A stretch of DNA of 34,336 nucleotides from an uncultured Anderseniella sp. (GCA_938039915.1 CALHUA010000200.1:1-34336); one strand, 5' to 3'. Positions 19,984-30,600 are shown, counted from the stretch's first letter. The notes: generated by a model not told the origin, from the letters alone. Program-made: numbers and translations.

Positions 19984-20934
19984 ATGACAGACATCCGCAC
20001 AGATTTGATGCAGCAAGGCAGTGAAGCTCCCTCGTTTGAGCTTGGCGGCAAGGGCTCTGTTGAGGATTTCTGGGCGCTGCTCAAACCGCGGGTCATGTCG
20101 CTTGTTGTCTTTACTGCCATTTGCGGGTTGGTGCTCGCACCCGGTGATATTCACCCATGGACAGCATTCATTGCCATCTTGTGCATAGCCGTCGGGGCAG
20201 GGGCCTCCGGGGCATTGAACATGGCATATGATGCCGATATCGATGTCCAGATGGGCCGCACCGCAAAGCGCCCGATTCCGCGTGGCGCCATCGAACCCGG
20301 CGAGGCCTATATTTTTGGAACGACACTTTCGGTTGGCTCCGTTGTCGTGCTGGGCCTGGCTGTCAATTGGGTGGCCGCAGCCTTTCTGGCGTTTACGATT
20401 TTCTTCTATGCCGTCATCTACACGGCGTTCCTGAAGCGTTCGACGCCTCAGAACATCGTCATCGGCGGTGCAGCAGGCGCTTTCCCACCGATGATTGCCT
20501 GGTCTGCGGTGACCGGGTCGGTGGACATGGCTAGCGTGTCCCTGTTCCTGATCATTTTCATGTGGACGCCGCCGCATTTCTGGGCGCTGGCCCTGTTCCG
20601 GTTCGGTGACTACGAAACCGCCGGCGTTCCCATGTTGCCAAATGTGGCAGGTGTTGACGCCACCCGCAAACAGATCTGGTGGTACTCGCTGGCCATGGCG
20701 CCGGTTGCGGCTCTGCCTGTGCTCGCCGGTATTGCCGGCTGGGTTTACGCGATCGCTGCTTTTGCGCTGACCGCCAAGTTCGTCTGGCATGCCTGGGCGG
20801 TGTACTCACTGCGTGAAGGTGAAAAAGCCGAGCGTGCGCCAAAAAAGCTGTTTGGCTATTCGATTCTTTATCTGTTTGCCATTTTCGGCTCCCTGCTTGT
20901 TGACAGGGCGGTCAGCCTGGCGGGGTGGATCTAG
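19984..20934 (+). CDS. ctaB: Protoheme IX farnesyltransferase (heme O synthase)
   Basis: [23 protein letters not shown]...[23 protein letters not shown] is a UbiA/CtaB motif. Start ATG at 19984 preferred over 19837, which overlaps ctaD. Confidence 0.95.
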   Translation: MTDIRTDLMQQGSEAPSFELGGKGSVEDFWALLKPRVMSLVVFTAICGLVLAPGDIHPWTAFIAILCIAVGAGASGALNMAYDADIDVQMGRTAKRPIPRGAIEPGEAYIFGTTLSVGSVVVLGLAVNWVAAAFLAFTIFFYAVIYTAFLKRSTPQNIVIGGAAGAFPPMIAWSAVTGSVDMASVSLFLIIFMWTPPHFWALALFRFGDYETAGVPMLPNVAGVDATRKQIWWYSLAMAPVAALPVLAGIAGWVYAIAAFALTAKFVWHAWAVYSLREGEKAERAPKKLFGYSILYLFAIFGSLLVDRAVSLAGWI

Positions 20935-20937
20935 ACG

Positions 20938-21102
20938 ATGGCTGAAGAGATGCAGACATATACGCCTACCAGCGAAGAGCGGGCCCGTCAGCGCAAGCGT
21001 TCGGTGGTGATTGCCTGGTCGCTGGTCGTGCTGGTCATCCTGTTTTTCGTCACCACCATGGTTCGCCTGAGTTCAAATGTTGCCATGCAGGCGGGAGGTT
21101 GA
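20938..21102 (+). CDS. Small single-TM CoxF-like cytochrome oxidase assembly-region protein (54 aa)
   Basis: Not in the ORF track because it is under 60 aa. Read directly: MAEEMQTYTPTSEERARQRKRSVVIAWSLVVLVILFFVTTMVRLSSNVAMQAGG*, tightly placed between ctaB and ctaG; basic segment followed by one TM helix. Confidence 0.85.
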   Translation: MAEEMQTYTPTSEERARQRKRSVVIAWSLVVLVILFFVTTMVRLSSNVAMQAGG

Positions 21103-21103
21103 C

Positions 21104-21700
21104 ATGAGTGCCGGACAACCTCGCGAGAAATCGAACCTGAAGGTGGCCATAGTGGCCGGCGGTGTCGCCATGGGCATGGTTGGCGTGGCATATGCCGCGG
21201 TGCCGCTGTACCAGATTTTCTGTCAGATCACCGGCTTCGGCGGGACCACGCAGCGTGCTGACGCCTCACCGCAACAAGCGCTTGATCAAAAGATCACCGT
21301 GGCCTTCGATGCCAATGTGAATGCATCACTCAGTTGGGAGTTTGTGCCGAGCCAGCACAGCCAGACCATTCGCATCGGTGAACAGGCACTGGCCTTCTAC
21401 AAGGCAGTGAACACCAGCCGCCGCCCGGTTACCGGCACGGCCACTTTCAATGTGACACCGGTCGGGGCGGGTGTGTACTTTTCGAAAATCGAATGTTTCT
21501 GCTTTACCGAACAGACTTTGCAACCGGGCCAGTCCATTGACATGCCGGTGAGTTATTTCGTGGACCCGGATATCGTCAAGGATCCGGACATGAAGTCGGT
21601 CAAGACCATTACGCTTTCATATACATTTTATGCAGTGGACGAGGAGCCGGTGAAAACCTCATCGACTACAAGTTCTCAACATGACAACACGGTGAATTAA
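21104..21700 (+). CDS. ctaG: Cytochrome c oxidase assembly protein CtaG/Cox11
   Basis: VPLYQIFCQITGFGGTTQRAD; copper motif IECFCFTEQTLQPGQSIDMPVSYFVDP. Start ATG 21104 follows GGGAGG. Confidence 0.95.
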   Translation: MSAGQPREKSNLKVAIVAGGVAMGMVGVAYAAVPLYQIFCQITGFGGTTQRADASPQQALDQKITVAFDANVNASLSWEFVPSQHSQTIRIGEQALAFYKAVNTSRRPVTGTATFNVTPVGAGVYFSKIECFCFTEQTLQPGQSIDMPVSYFVDPDIVKDPDMKSVKTITLSYTFYAVDEEPVKTSSTTSSQHDNTVN

Positions 21701-21761
21701 TTGACTTTGTCCGATGCCGGTAAGCAAATTGGCCGGACAACTTGAGCGGGAGAAAAGGGCA

Positions 21762-22622
21762 ATGGCAGACAGCCACGCTAAAAATCACGACTATCATCTG
21801 GTAGACCCCAGCCCATGGCCTGTTGTGGGCTCCATTGGCGCACTGATCCTCGCGATCGGATCCATCTACTGGATGCACAGCGGCCAGACGTGGAATGTCT
21901 CGTGGGCTGCGTTGCTGGGCTTCGCCATAGTTTTCTACACCATGTTCATGTGGTGGCGTGACATTGTGGCCGAAAGCCACAAGGGTGACCATACACCGGT
22001 CGTGCAGCTTCACCTGCGCTATGGCATGTTGATGTTCATCGCCTCGGAAATCATGTTCTTTGTGGCCTGGTTCTGGGCGTTCTTCGAGGCGTCGCTTTAT
22101 ACCGATTCCGCCATTCAGGCGACCCGTGTCGAACTGACACAAGGCGTGTGGCCGCCGGCCGGCACGGAAGTGTTTGATCCCTGGCACCTGCCATTGCTCA
22201 ACACCCTCATTCTGCTGTTGTCAGGCACCACCGTGACCTGGGCACACCATGCGCTGATCAACAATGATCGCGACGGTCTCAAATGGGGCCTGATTTGCAC
22301 GGTTGCTCTGGGCGCGTTGTTTACCTGTGTTCAGGCTTATGAATATGGCCATGCAGCATTTGCCTTCCAGGCCGAAAATGGCGGTAACATCTATTCGTCG
22401 ACCTTCTTCATGGCAACCGGTTTCCACGGCTTTCACGTGCTGGTCGGGACCATCTTCCTGATCGTCTGCCTGTTCCGTGCCCTGGCCGGGCACTTCACGC
22501 CGGAGAAACATTTCGGCTTTGAAGCCGCTGCCTGGTACTGGCACTTTGTGGACGTGGTCTGGTTGTTCCTGTTCGCCTGCATTTACGTGTGGGGCAGCGT
22601 GGGTGCCACGATAGCGCATTGA
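21762..22622 (+). CDS. ctaE: Cytochrome c oxidase subunit III
   Basis: FFVAWFWAFFEASLYTD, GTTVTWAHHALI, ATGFHGFHVLVGTIFLIVC, WYWHFVDVVWLFLFACIYVWG. ATG at 21762 with GAGCGGGAG upstream. Confidence 0.96.
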   Translation: MADSHAKNHDYHLVDPSPWPVVGSIGALILAIGSIYWMHSGQTWNVSWAALLGFAIVFYTMFMWWRDIVAESHKGDHTPVVQLHLRYGMLMFIASEIMFFVAWFWAFFEASLYTDSAIQATRVELTQGVWPPAGTEVFDPWHLPLLNTLILLLSGTTVTWAHHALINNDRDGLKWGLICTVALGALFTCVQAYEYGHAAFAFQAENGGNIYSSTFFMATGFHGFHVLVGTIFLIVCLFRALAGHFTPEKHFGFEAAAWYWHFVDVVWLFLFACIYVWGSVGATIAH

Positions 22623-22654
22623 TCAGGGCGTTTTGCCTGATCATCTGATCAATG

Positions 22655-22702
22655 GACCGCATGAGAGGCGCAGCAAGTCCTCACATGCGGTCTTTTTGTT
22701 TA
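22655..22702 (+). terminator. Rho-independent terminator after ctaE
   Basis: GACCGCATG (22655-22663) / CATGCGGTC (22684-22692), inner GAGG/CCTC, then TTTTTGTTT. Confidence 0.85.
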
Positions 22703-22727
22703 ATACAGAATAAGGGCCGCCTCGCGG

Positions 22728-23108
22728 ATGAACCAGCAACCCTACTATCCGCCGCAATCGCCGGTCTCCAACGGCATCAGGGGGCTTTGCCCGCGCTGCG
22801 GCCAGGGGCGGTTGTTCAACGGTTATCTGGCGATTCCCGACAGATGCGATCACTGCGATCTTGATTTTTCCTTTTCCGACAGCGGCGATGGTGCGGCCTG
22901 GTTCATCATGCTGGTATGCGGCACGCTTGCCATGGGCGGTGTGCTGTTCGTCGAGTTGAACTGGCAGCCTGTGTGGTGGGTGCATGCGCTGGTCGCCCTG
23001 CCGCTGGCAGTGGGGTTGCCGCTGCTGGCATTGCGTCCGGTAAAGGGCATATTTCTGAATCAGCAATACCTCACCAGTGCCCGCGAAGGCAGGCTGGAAG
23101 ACAAGTGA
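22728..23108 (+). CDS. DUF983 family protein
   Basis: LCPRCGQGRLFNGYLAIPDRCDHCDLDF plus two TM helices; usual neighbour of SURF1 in alphaproteobacterial cox clusters. Confidence 0.9.
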   Translation: MNQQPYYPPQSPVSNGIRGLCPRCGQGRLFNGYLAIPDRCDHCDLDFSFSDSGDGAAWFIMLVCGTLAMGGVLFVELNWQPVWWVHALVALPLAVGLPLLALRPVKGIFLNQQYLTSAREGRLEDK

Positions 23109-23890
23109 CGATCGACCCCTCAAATCCTGCGCCCCGCAGTTGGCCGGTAATTGTTGCAGCTGCGATCGGCATTTTGCTGCTTGTCGGACTGGGCTCGTGG
23201 CAAGTGCTGCGCCTGCAGTGGAAACTGGATCTGATTGAAAAGCGCGAGAGTTCGCTGACCGGCAATCCGGTGACCATATACGATATCGAAGCCGGTATGG
23301 AGCATGGCTATGATGTGGACTTCCTGCGGGTTCGTCTGAACGGCCGGTACCGTCACGAGGCCACGCGATATGTCTATCGAGCCCGCGGCAAGAGGCCGGG
23401 TTTCCAGGTGATCACCCCGTTTATCGACAAGTCGGGGTTCATTGTCTTTGTGGATCGCGGTTTCATCGATCAGCGCATGCTGAAAGTGCCGATTGCCGGC
23501 GATACCCGCAAACCTGAAGGCGAACTCACCCTTACCGGTGTCACCCGCAACAGGGCGTCTGATCGAAACATGTTCTCGCCTGCCGCGGATACTGAAAAGA
23601 ACATCTGGTACTGGTATGATCTGGTTGAAATCTCCGCATCGATGCCGGAAAATCTGCTGGACGGATATCAGGGACCTGAACCGATTACCTCGGCCATGTT
23701 TGTCCAGCTGGAACCCGGCGGCGAGCCTGGGGCAGGTACCTGGCCCGACCCGGAAGATTTGAAGGTTGAATTACCCAACAATCACCTGCAATACGCTTTC
23801 ACATGGTATGCATTGGCTCTCGTGCTGGCAGTCATGAGCTGGCTGTTCATCCGCCGGCGCCGTAGTGAGAATGGCTCTGACAAGGCGTAA
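23105..23890 (+). CDS. SURF1 family cytochrome oxidase biogenesis protein
   Basis: GTG start overlapping the DUF983 stop (GTGA). GLGSWQVLRLQWKLDLIEKRE, RGFIDQRML, HLQYAFTWYALALVLAVMSWLF. Confidence 0.92.
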   Translation: MTIDPSNPAPRSWPVIVAAAIGILLLVGLGSWQVLRLQWKLDLIEKRESSLTGNPVTIYDIEAGMEHGYDVDFLRVRLNGRYRHEATRYVYRARGKRPGFQVITPFIDKSGFIVFVDRGFIDQRMLKVPIAGDTRKPEGELTLTGVTRNRASDRNMFSPAADTEKNIWYWYDLVEISASMPENLLDGYQGPEPITSAMFVQLEPGGEPGAGTWPDPEDLKVELPNNHLQYAFTWYALALVLAVMSWLFIRRRRSENGSDKA

Positions 23891-23899
23891 CGCAAACAA

Positions 23900-25312
23900 G
23901 TGACCGAAACGATGAAATACATTTCAACACGCGGCCAGGCGCCTGCCCTGGGCTTCACTGATGTACTGCTGGCCGGCCTGGCATCCGACGGCGGGCTGTA
24001 TGTGCCGGAAAGCTGGCCGCAGCTGACCCATGCCGAATTGACGGCGCTGCGCGGCGCGAGCTATGCGGACATCGCCTTTGCCGTCATAAAACCGTTTACC
24101 GGCGGCGAGGTTGAAGATGCCCACCTGCGCCGGATGATCGATGAGGCGTATGCGACCTTTGCTCACAAGGCAGTGGTGCCGCTGAAACAGCTGGATGCGA
24201 ACCACTGGTTGATGGAACTGTTCCACGGGCCCACACTGGCGTTCAAGGATGTCGCCATGCAGCTGCTGGCGCGGTTGATGGATCACGCGCTGGAACGTGC
24301 CGGCAGGCGCGCCACAATCGTCGGTGCGACATCCGGTGATACCGGCGGAGCCGCCATAGACGCGTTCGCGGCGTCGGCCCGCACCGACATATTCATCCTG
24401 CATCCCCATGGTCTCGTCAGTGACGTGCAGCGCCGCCAGATGACCACGGTGGACAGGCCGAACATTCACAACATCGCCCTAGAAGGCAATTTCGACGATT
24501 GCCAGGCACACGTCAAAGCCATGTTCGCCGATGAGGGATTTCGCGACAGCGTCTTGTTATCAGGGGTCAATTCGATCAACTGGGCGCGCATCATGGCGCA
24601 GACGGTGTACTACTTCACCACTGCGCTGGCGCTGGGCGCACCTGACCGCAAGGTGGATTTCTGCGTGCCGACCGGCAATTTCGGGGACGTTTTCGCAGGC
24701 CACGTCGCGCGACATATGGGATTGCCCGTAGGTGATCTGGTGATTGCGACCAACATCAACGACATTCTGCACCGCACGATGGAAACCGGCCGGTATGAAG
24801 TTCTCGGCGTTGAAGCGACCCTCAGCCCGTCCATGGACATTCAGGTCTCCAGCAATTTCGAACGCCTGTTGTTCGAAGCCTGCGGCAAGGATGCGAACCA
24901 TCTTTCAACTCTGATGGCCGGGTTGAAACAGTCCGGCAGTTTCACCCTGAGCAGCGACATGCACGATTACATCACCACCGGCTTTGCGTCGGGTCGAACC
25001 AGTGAGGCAGAAACCGCCGACCTCATTCGCACGACGTTGGCAGAAACCGGTGAATTGCTCGACCCGCACACCGCAGTGGGGTATGGCGTGGCCCGCGCCC
25101 GAGCCAGACAGGATGTGCCGATGGTTACACTGGCGACGGCACATCCGGCAAAGTTCCCGGATGCTGTCGAGGCAGCCAGTGCTACCCGGCCATCCCTGCC
25201 GGAACGGCTGGATGATCTGATGCAGCGTCCGGAACGCTTCGACGTGCTGGCCAACGACTTGTCGGCGGTGAAGCAGTTCGTTCTCGACCGCACACAAGTA
25301 GGTAAAGTCTGA
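23900..25312 (+). CDS. thrC: Threonine synthase
   Basis: MKYISTRGQAPALGFTDVLLAGLASDGGLYVPE; FHGPTLAFKDVAMQLLARLMDHAL (PLP-Lys); GATSGDTGGAAIDAF. Confidence 0.96.
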   Translation: MTETMKYISTRGQAPALGFTDVLLAGLASDGGLYVPESWPQLTHAELTALRGASYADIAFAVIKPFTGGEVEDAHLRRMIDEAYATFAHKAVVPLKQLDANHWLMELFHGPTLAFKDVAMQLLARLMDHALERAGRRATIVGATSGDTGGAAIDAFAASARTDIFILHPHGLVSDVQRRQMTTVDRPNIHNIALEGNFDDCQAHVKAMFADEGFRDSVLLSGVNSINWARIMAQTVYYFTTALALGAPDRKVDFCVPTGNFGDVFAGHVARHMGLPVGDLVIATNINDILHRTMETGRYEVLGVEATLSPSMDIQVSSNFERLLFEACGKDANHLSTLMAGLKQSGSFTLSSDMHDYITTGFASGRTSEAETADLIRTTLAETGELLDPHTAVGYGVARARARQDVPMVTLATAHPAKFPDAVEAASATRPSLPERLDDLMQRPERFDVLANDLSAVKQFVLDRTQVGKV

Positions 25313-26571
25313 TGAGCGCACGCACCACCACATTGGACAACGGACTGACCGTTGTGTCTCACAACATGGCGCACGTGGAAACCGTTTCGCTCGGCATGTG
25401 GACCAGGGCAGGTGCGCGTGACGAGGAAGACAACGAGAACGGATTGGCTCACCTGCTGGAGCACATGGCCTTCAAGGGCACCAAAAACCGGTCTGCATTC
25501 GAGATCGCGGCCGAAATAGAAGCCGCGGGAGGTGACATGAACGCGTCGACGTCCATGGAGACCACTGCCTATTATGCCCGCGTGCTGCGCAATGACTGGC
25601 AGCTTGCGCTGGACGTGATTTCGGACATCGTCATGAACCCGGTATTTGCGGCCGATGACCTGACATTGGAAAAAGGTGTCATTCTGCAGGAGATAGCCGC
25701 TGCACAGGACACCCCCGATGATCTGGTGTTCGACCTGGTCCAGAACCTGGCGTGGCCGGACCATTCGCTTGGGCGGGACATTCTTGGCACACGGGAAACG
25801 GTCAGCAAATTCAGTGCGGACAATCTCGCTGCCTATCGCGCCAAACACTATACCGGGTCGCGCATGGTGCTGTCGGCTGCAGGCCGCATCGATCATGATG
25901 CACTGGTGGATGCCGCCCGCGAGCGGTTTGCAGCCATTGAACACGGCGAACCCGCCAGCCGCACCACGCCGGACTATTCCGGTGGCGATGCAGCCCGCAA
26001 ACGGCCGCTCGATCAGGTACATCAGGTCATGGCGTTTTCAACACCGGGTTATTATGACGATGATGTCTACGGTATTCATCTCCTGGCCAGCATTCTTGGC
26101 GGCGGCATGTCATCGCGGCTGTTTCAGGAAGTTCGCGAGCGCCGTGGTCTTTGCTATTCCACCTTTGCCCATGTGTCGGCTTTTGCCGATACCGGTCTCA
26201 TGCAGGTATATGCGGGCACGGCACCTGATAAGGCCGCGGAATTTTGTAAGGTGGCGACGGATGTGCTGCTGGCCAGCACGCAGGACATAGAGCAGGCCGA
26301 ACTTGACCGTGCCCGGGCACAACTCAAGGCCTCGCTTGTCATGAGCCTGGAAAGTCCCTCCTCGCGTGCCGACCAGATTGCCCGCCAGTTTCTCGCTTAC
26401 GGCAAGGTTCCTGACGTTGCCGATATTCTTGCCAAGGTAGATGCAGTGACCACCGGTGATGTGAAACGCCTGGCAGCAGCGACATTCAGCGGGGCAAGCC
26501 TGTCACGCGCGGCAGTTGGTGATACATCACTGCTTGCACAAGGCAATGAACTTGCGGCAAGATTTGCTTGA
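25312..26571 (+). CDS. M16 family zinc peptidase (mitochondrial processing peptidase-like)
   Basis: GLAHLLEHMAFKGTKNR (HxxEH) and downstream M16 architecture; start overlaps the thrC stop region. Confidence 0.94.
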   Translation: MSARTTTLDNGLTVVSHNMAHVETVSLGMWTRAGARDEEDNENGLAHLLEHMAFKGTKNRSAFEIAAEIEAAGGDMNASTSMETTAYYARVLRNDWQLALDVISDIVMNPVFAADDLTLEKGVILQEIAAAQDTPDDLVFDLVQNLAWPDHSLGRDILGTRETVSKFSADNLAAYRAKHYTGSRMVLSAAGRIDHDALVDAARERFAAIEHGEPASRTTPDYSGGDAARKRPLDQVHQVMAFSTPGYYDDDVYGIHLLASILGGGMSSRLFQEVRERRGLCYSTFAHVSAFADTGLMQVYAGTAPDKAAEFCKVATDVLLASTQDIEQAELDRARAQLKASLVMSLESPSSRADQIARQFLAYGKVPDVADILAKVDAVTTGDVKRLAAATFSGASLSRAAVGDTSLLAQGNELAARFA

Positions 26572-26611
26572 ATAGTCGACGTGTGGCCGGCTATCAATCA
26601 AGACAGTCAAA

Positions 26612-27199
26612 ATGTCATTCTTGAGAACCTATGCATACCTGGACACTGACCCGGTCATACAGACCGGGAAGGTCATATTACGTCCTGCCATAGGGGCTGA
26701 TTATGCCCAATGGGCGCAATTGAGGTCGTCCAGCAGGGCGTTTCTGGAACCGTGGGAACCGACCTGGCCTCGTGATGATCTGACCAAATCGTCTTATCGA
26801 CACCGCATTCGCCGTTACAACAAGGATATGCGTGACGACTATGCCTATGCGTTTTTTGTGTTTTGCCGGCAGTCCGGCAATCTGGTTGGCGGGCTGACCA
26901 TTTCCAATGTGCGCCGTGGCGTCGCGCAAACCTGTTCCCTGGGCTATTGGGTCGGCCAGCCCTATGCCAACCAGGGTTATATGTCTGCGGCGGTAAACGC
27001 GGCCGTGTCATTCTGTTTCGACAGTTTGCGGCTGCACCGCATTGAAGCTGCCTGCCTGCCGGTCAATGAGGCTTCGAGAAAACTGCTGTTGCGGTGTGGA
27101 TTCTCGCAGGAAGGCTATGCCCGCAAATACCTGAAGATCAACGGCAGATGGCAGGATCACCTGCTGTTTGCTTTGCTGGACGCAGATCCGCCCGGGTGA
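26612..27199 (+). CDS. GNAT family N-acetyltransferase, RimJ-like
   Basis: GKVILRPAIGADYAQWAQLRSSSRAFLEPWEPTW; LGYWVGQPYANQGYMSAAVNAAVSFCFDSLRLHRIEAACLPVNEASRKLLLRCGFSQEGYARKYLKINGRWQDHLLFAL. Confidence 0.93.
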   Translation: MSFLRTYAYLDTDPVIQTGKVILRPAIGADYAQWAQLRSSSRAFLEPWEPTWPRDDLTKSSYRHRIRRYNKDMRDDYAYAFFVFCRQSGNLVGGLTISNVRRGVAQTCSLGYWVGQPYANQGYMSAAVNAAVSFCFDSLRLHRIEAACLPVNEASRKLLLRCGFSQEGYARKYLKINGRWQDHLLFALLDADPPG

Positions 27200-27317
27200 T
27201 TGAGGTGGATCGCATATGCCTTTGAGTCGGCAGCCATTTCAGTGGATAGTGGGCGCGATTGTCGTCAGCGGGCTTTGGTCTTCGACGATAGTCAGGCTAA
27301 GATGTATTTACCGTGTA

Positions 27318-27581
27318 ATACCAAAGGAAGTAATTATGGACCCATTTGATGGAGTCAAATCCGGCCACTCTGGCAGGCGCGGTGCGCAGCGCGATGCGGT
27401 GCATCGGGCAAGCGCCGCAACGCACCAGATGGACGAATTTGGCCCACCAAAGGCCGGTTTTTCGCGCCTGCTGGACGTCGTTATGCTCCACTTGAGGTCA
27501 GCCAGACCAAGGCGTGAAGCATGCCTAGCCAGCAAACGCGAAAAACCGGTCAAATGGGTCCATAATTACTTCCTTTGGTAT
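27318..27581. mobile_element. MITE-like foldback element, ~264 bp with perfect 32-bp terminal inverted repeats
   Basis: ATACCAAAGGAAGTAATTATGGACCCATTTGA (27318-27349) is the exact reverse complement of 27550-27581. Possible TAA direct repeats at 27316-27318 and 27581-27583. Internal imperfect inverted repeat 27454-27474/27529-27549. Confidence 0.75.
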
Positions 27582-27601
27582 AAGTTACAGAGAGAGTTGC
27601 G

Positions 27602-30600
27602 ATGCCATTCTGGCGGTTAACGGTTGCAGCATTGGTCGGCATTTGCATGACCCTGATCGTGAGCACGGCCGGTGTCCAGGCACAGGATGCCGGCAAAGTC
27701 GTGCGTGCCGATTTCTCGGCCAGCCACATCGATGTTGTACCGTTTCTGGGTGCTGTTCAAAGCGACAACAGACAGGTCGTGGTCCAACTGCCCGCAACCG
27801 CTGCCGGCCAGACCGAAAGCATGAACCTGCAGGCAACGGGCGCCGGACCGCAATACCGATGGGCCATATTCACGACCGCCAACCCGTCGGCGATTGAACG
27901 GGAACTGGTCATAGACGCGGCAAGACAGTCGTTCCCCGGGTCGGGAATCGTGTCGCCGTCATATTCCAGCAGCCGTATTTCGGCGGCCTCGTCTTCGCGA
28001 AGTGTGACCCTGCGCCGGTTGAATATACCCGACCGTGACGCGTTCGCATTTACCGTGCCGCCGAACACCAGTCTTACTGTCGCCCTGGAACTGTCCGAGG
28101 TCGGCGTTTCAGGCGTCAGGCTCTGGCAGCGCTCGGCATTTGACCACAATGCCTATCGCCAGGCCCTGTATCGCGGCATCGTTCTGGGCATGGCGATGTT
28201 GGCGGTGGTGGTTATTACCTGTCTGGTGCTGCTGTCGCCACAGATCGTGTTCCCCTTGTCGATGATTTTTGCCGTGCCTGCCGTTGGCTTTATAACCCTG
28301 GAGACCGGCCAGCTTGAAGCTGCATTGAACTCCGTTCTGCCGGTGCTGGTTCCCCGGCATGAAGTGCTCAGTGCCATCATCGAGGCGTTGATGACGGCCG
28401 GGGTGATGTTCATGGGCGTCACAATCATGCGGACCCGGCGGCAATTGCCGACCCTGAGCGGGCTGTTGATTTTTGCCGGCGGGGCAGGTGTCGCCCTTGC
28501 CGCCTATGCATTCTTCGAGCCGGTACTGGTAAAACAGATTGTGCGGATCGGTTTTGCGCTGGGTGTGGTCACTGTGCTTGTGGCGTCTGCAATTCTGGCG
28601 CATCGCGGTGGCGTGCGGGCTAAGTCATCCAGCATGATCTGGATACTTCTCGGCCTGTGGACGGCGGCGGCAAGCTTCATTGCGATCGCGCGGCCTCCCA
28701 GCGAACTCGCCTCGCCGGTTCTGGTCGGCGGCCTGGCGCTGGTGCTGGTGGCGCTGGCGTTCGTGCTGGCCTATTTCGCCTTTTCCAGTGCGCTGAACCC
28801 GGAACAGGACACGCTGGAAGCTGAACGCAATGCGCTTGCCCTGGCCAGTGCGTCCCAGGTCGTCTGGGATTACGAGCCGGGTGATAATTCGTTTTTCGTC
28901 GGCACCGAGCTGGAAAAGGTGCTGGGATATGAAGAAGACAGTCTCGACAACACCGATCCGAAGTCCTGGCTGACACTGATCCATCCCAATGATCACAACG
29001 CTTATTTTGCCGCTCTGGAAGTAGCGAAATTGCGCGGAAACCAGCATTTTGAACAGCAGTTGCGTGTGCGCCATGCCGACGGCCGCTATCGCTGGTACAC
29101 GCTCAAGGGCAGTTCCCTGCCCAACGGTTCCGAGACGGGGTTGCGCCTGACTGGCGTGCTGAGTGATGCATCGCAACAGCGCAATTCGCAAAATCGCCTG
29201 TTGTCCGATGCCATTTTCGATGTGGTCACGGGACTGCCCAACTATGCGCTTTATCTTGACCGGCTGTCCCAGGCCACCAAGCGCGCGGTCGCCAATGATG
29301 ACCTGCAGCTCAATATCGTGATTGTCGATATTGATCGCTTCAACGTGGTCAATGACCGGCTCGGACAGGAGATTGGTGACAGCCTGTTGAAGACCATTTC
29401 GCGACGCATTGAAAAACTTTTGCCGGAGACCAGCAGTCTTGCCCGGATGCCCGGCGATCAGTTTGCCATTATTCATGAGACGTCATCTGATCAGGACGCA
29501 ATGGAGACGGCGATTATTTTCGTGGATCAGGTCCGCCATGCCGTCTCCCAGCCGGTAAGAGTGCCGCCGAACGAGATTTACCTGACCTGCTGCGTCGGTG
29601 TCGCCCACTGGAACCCGGAAATGGAAGGCGCAGACGTGCTGCACAGATGTGCCGATACCGCATTGTTTGACGCGAAGATGCGCGGCAAGGACAAGGTTGC
29701 CTTCTACAAGCCCGGCATGTTGCAGGAAACAACATCTTCCGCCTTGAGCACCGAGGATCTGCAGGAGGCGTTGCAGGAGCGCCGCCTGGAGCTTTTGTAT
29801 CAGCCGATCATGCGGTTGTCTGACCGCCAGCTGGCCGGGTTCGAGGCGCTGGTTCGGCTGCGTAAAGCCGACGGTGAAGTTCTGGAACCGTCGAGCTTTC
29901 TTCCACTGGCGGAACGCTCCGGTCTGATCGGAGATGTCGGCGCCTTCGTATTGTCCGAAGCAGCTCGTCAGCTTGGTGTATGGCAGCGGATGTTTACCCC
30001 GGCGCAACCGGTTTTTGTTTCGGTCAACGTGTCCTCGTCCCAGTTGACCGGTCCGCGCCTTTTGCATCTTGCGCGCACGGTATTGTCCCGCGAAGAACTT
30101 GCGCCCGGCACCTTGAAGCTGGAAGTCACCGAGACAATGGTGATGGAAAACCCGGAGCTGTCGCTGCAGATGCTCGACCGGCTTAAAGCGCTGGGCATCG
30201 GGCTTTCATGCGATGATTTCGGAACCGGTTATTCATCCTTGTCCTATTTGAGGCGCCTGCCGTTCGACACCATCAAGGTAGACCGCTCTTTCCTGCAGGC
30301 CGGGCTTGAAACGGATCGCGGATCGGTGATTCTGGATGCCATTATTCTTCTGGCTCACGACCTTGGCCTTCAGGTGGTGGCAGAAGGTGTCGAGACGCGT
30401 GAACAGCTCAATCATCTGGTAACGCTGGAATGTGACCTGGCTCAGGGTTTCCTGATTGGTGAACCGATCGATGCCCAGCAGGTGCTTGAAGCACTTGGCG
30501 CGCCGTCGCGTGGTGCGTCATCGAGCCAGTCCGGCATTGCATCCCTGTGGAGCCGCCTGACGCGCCGGCAGCCGGTTGTACCGGCGGCATCCATTGCAAC

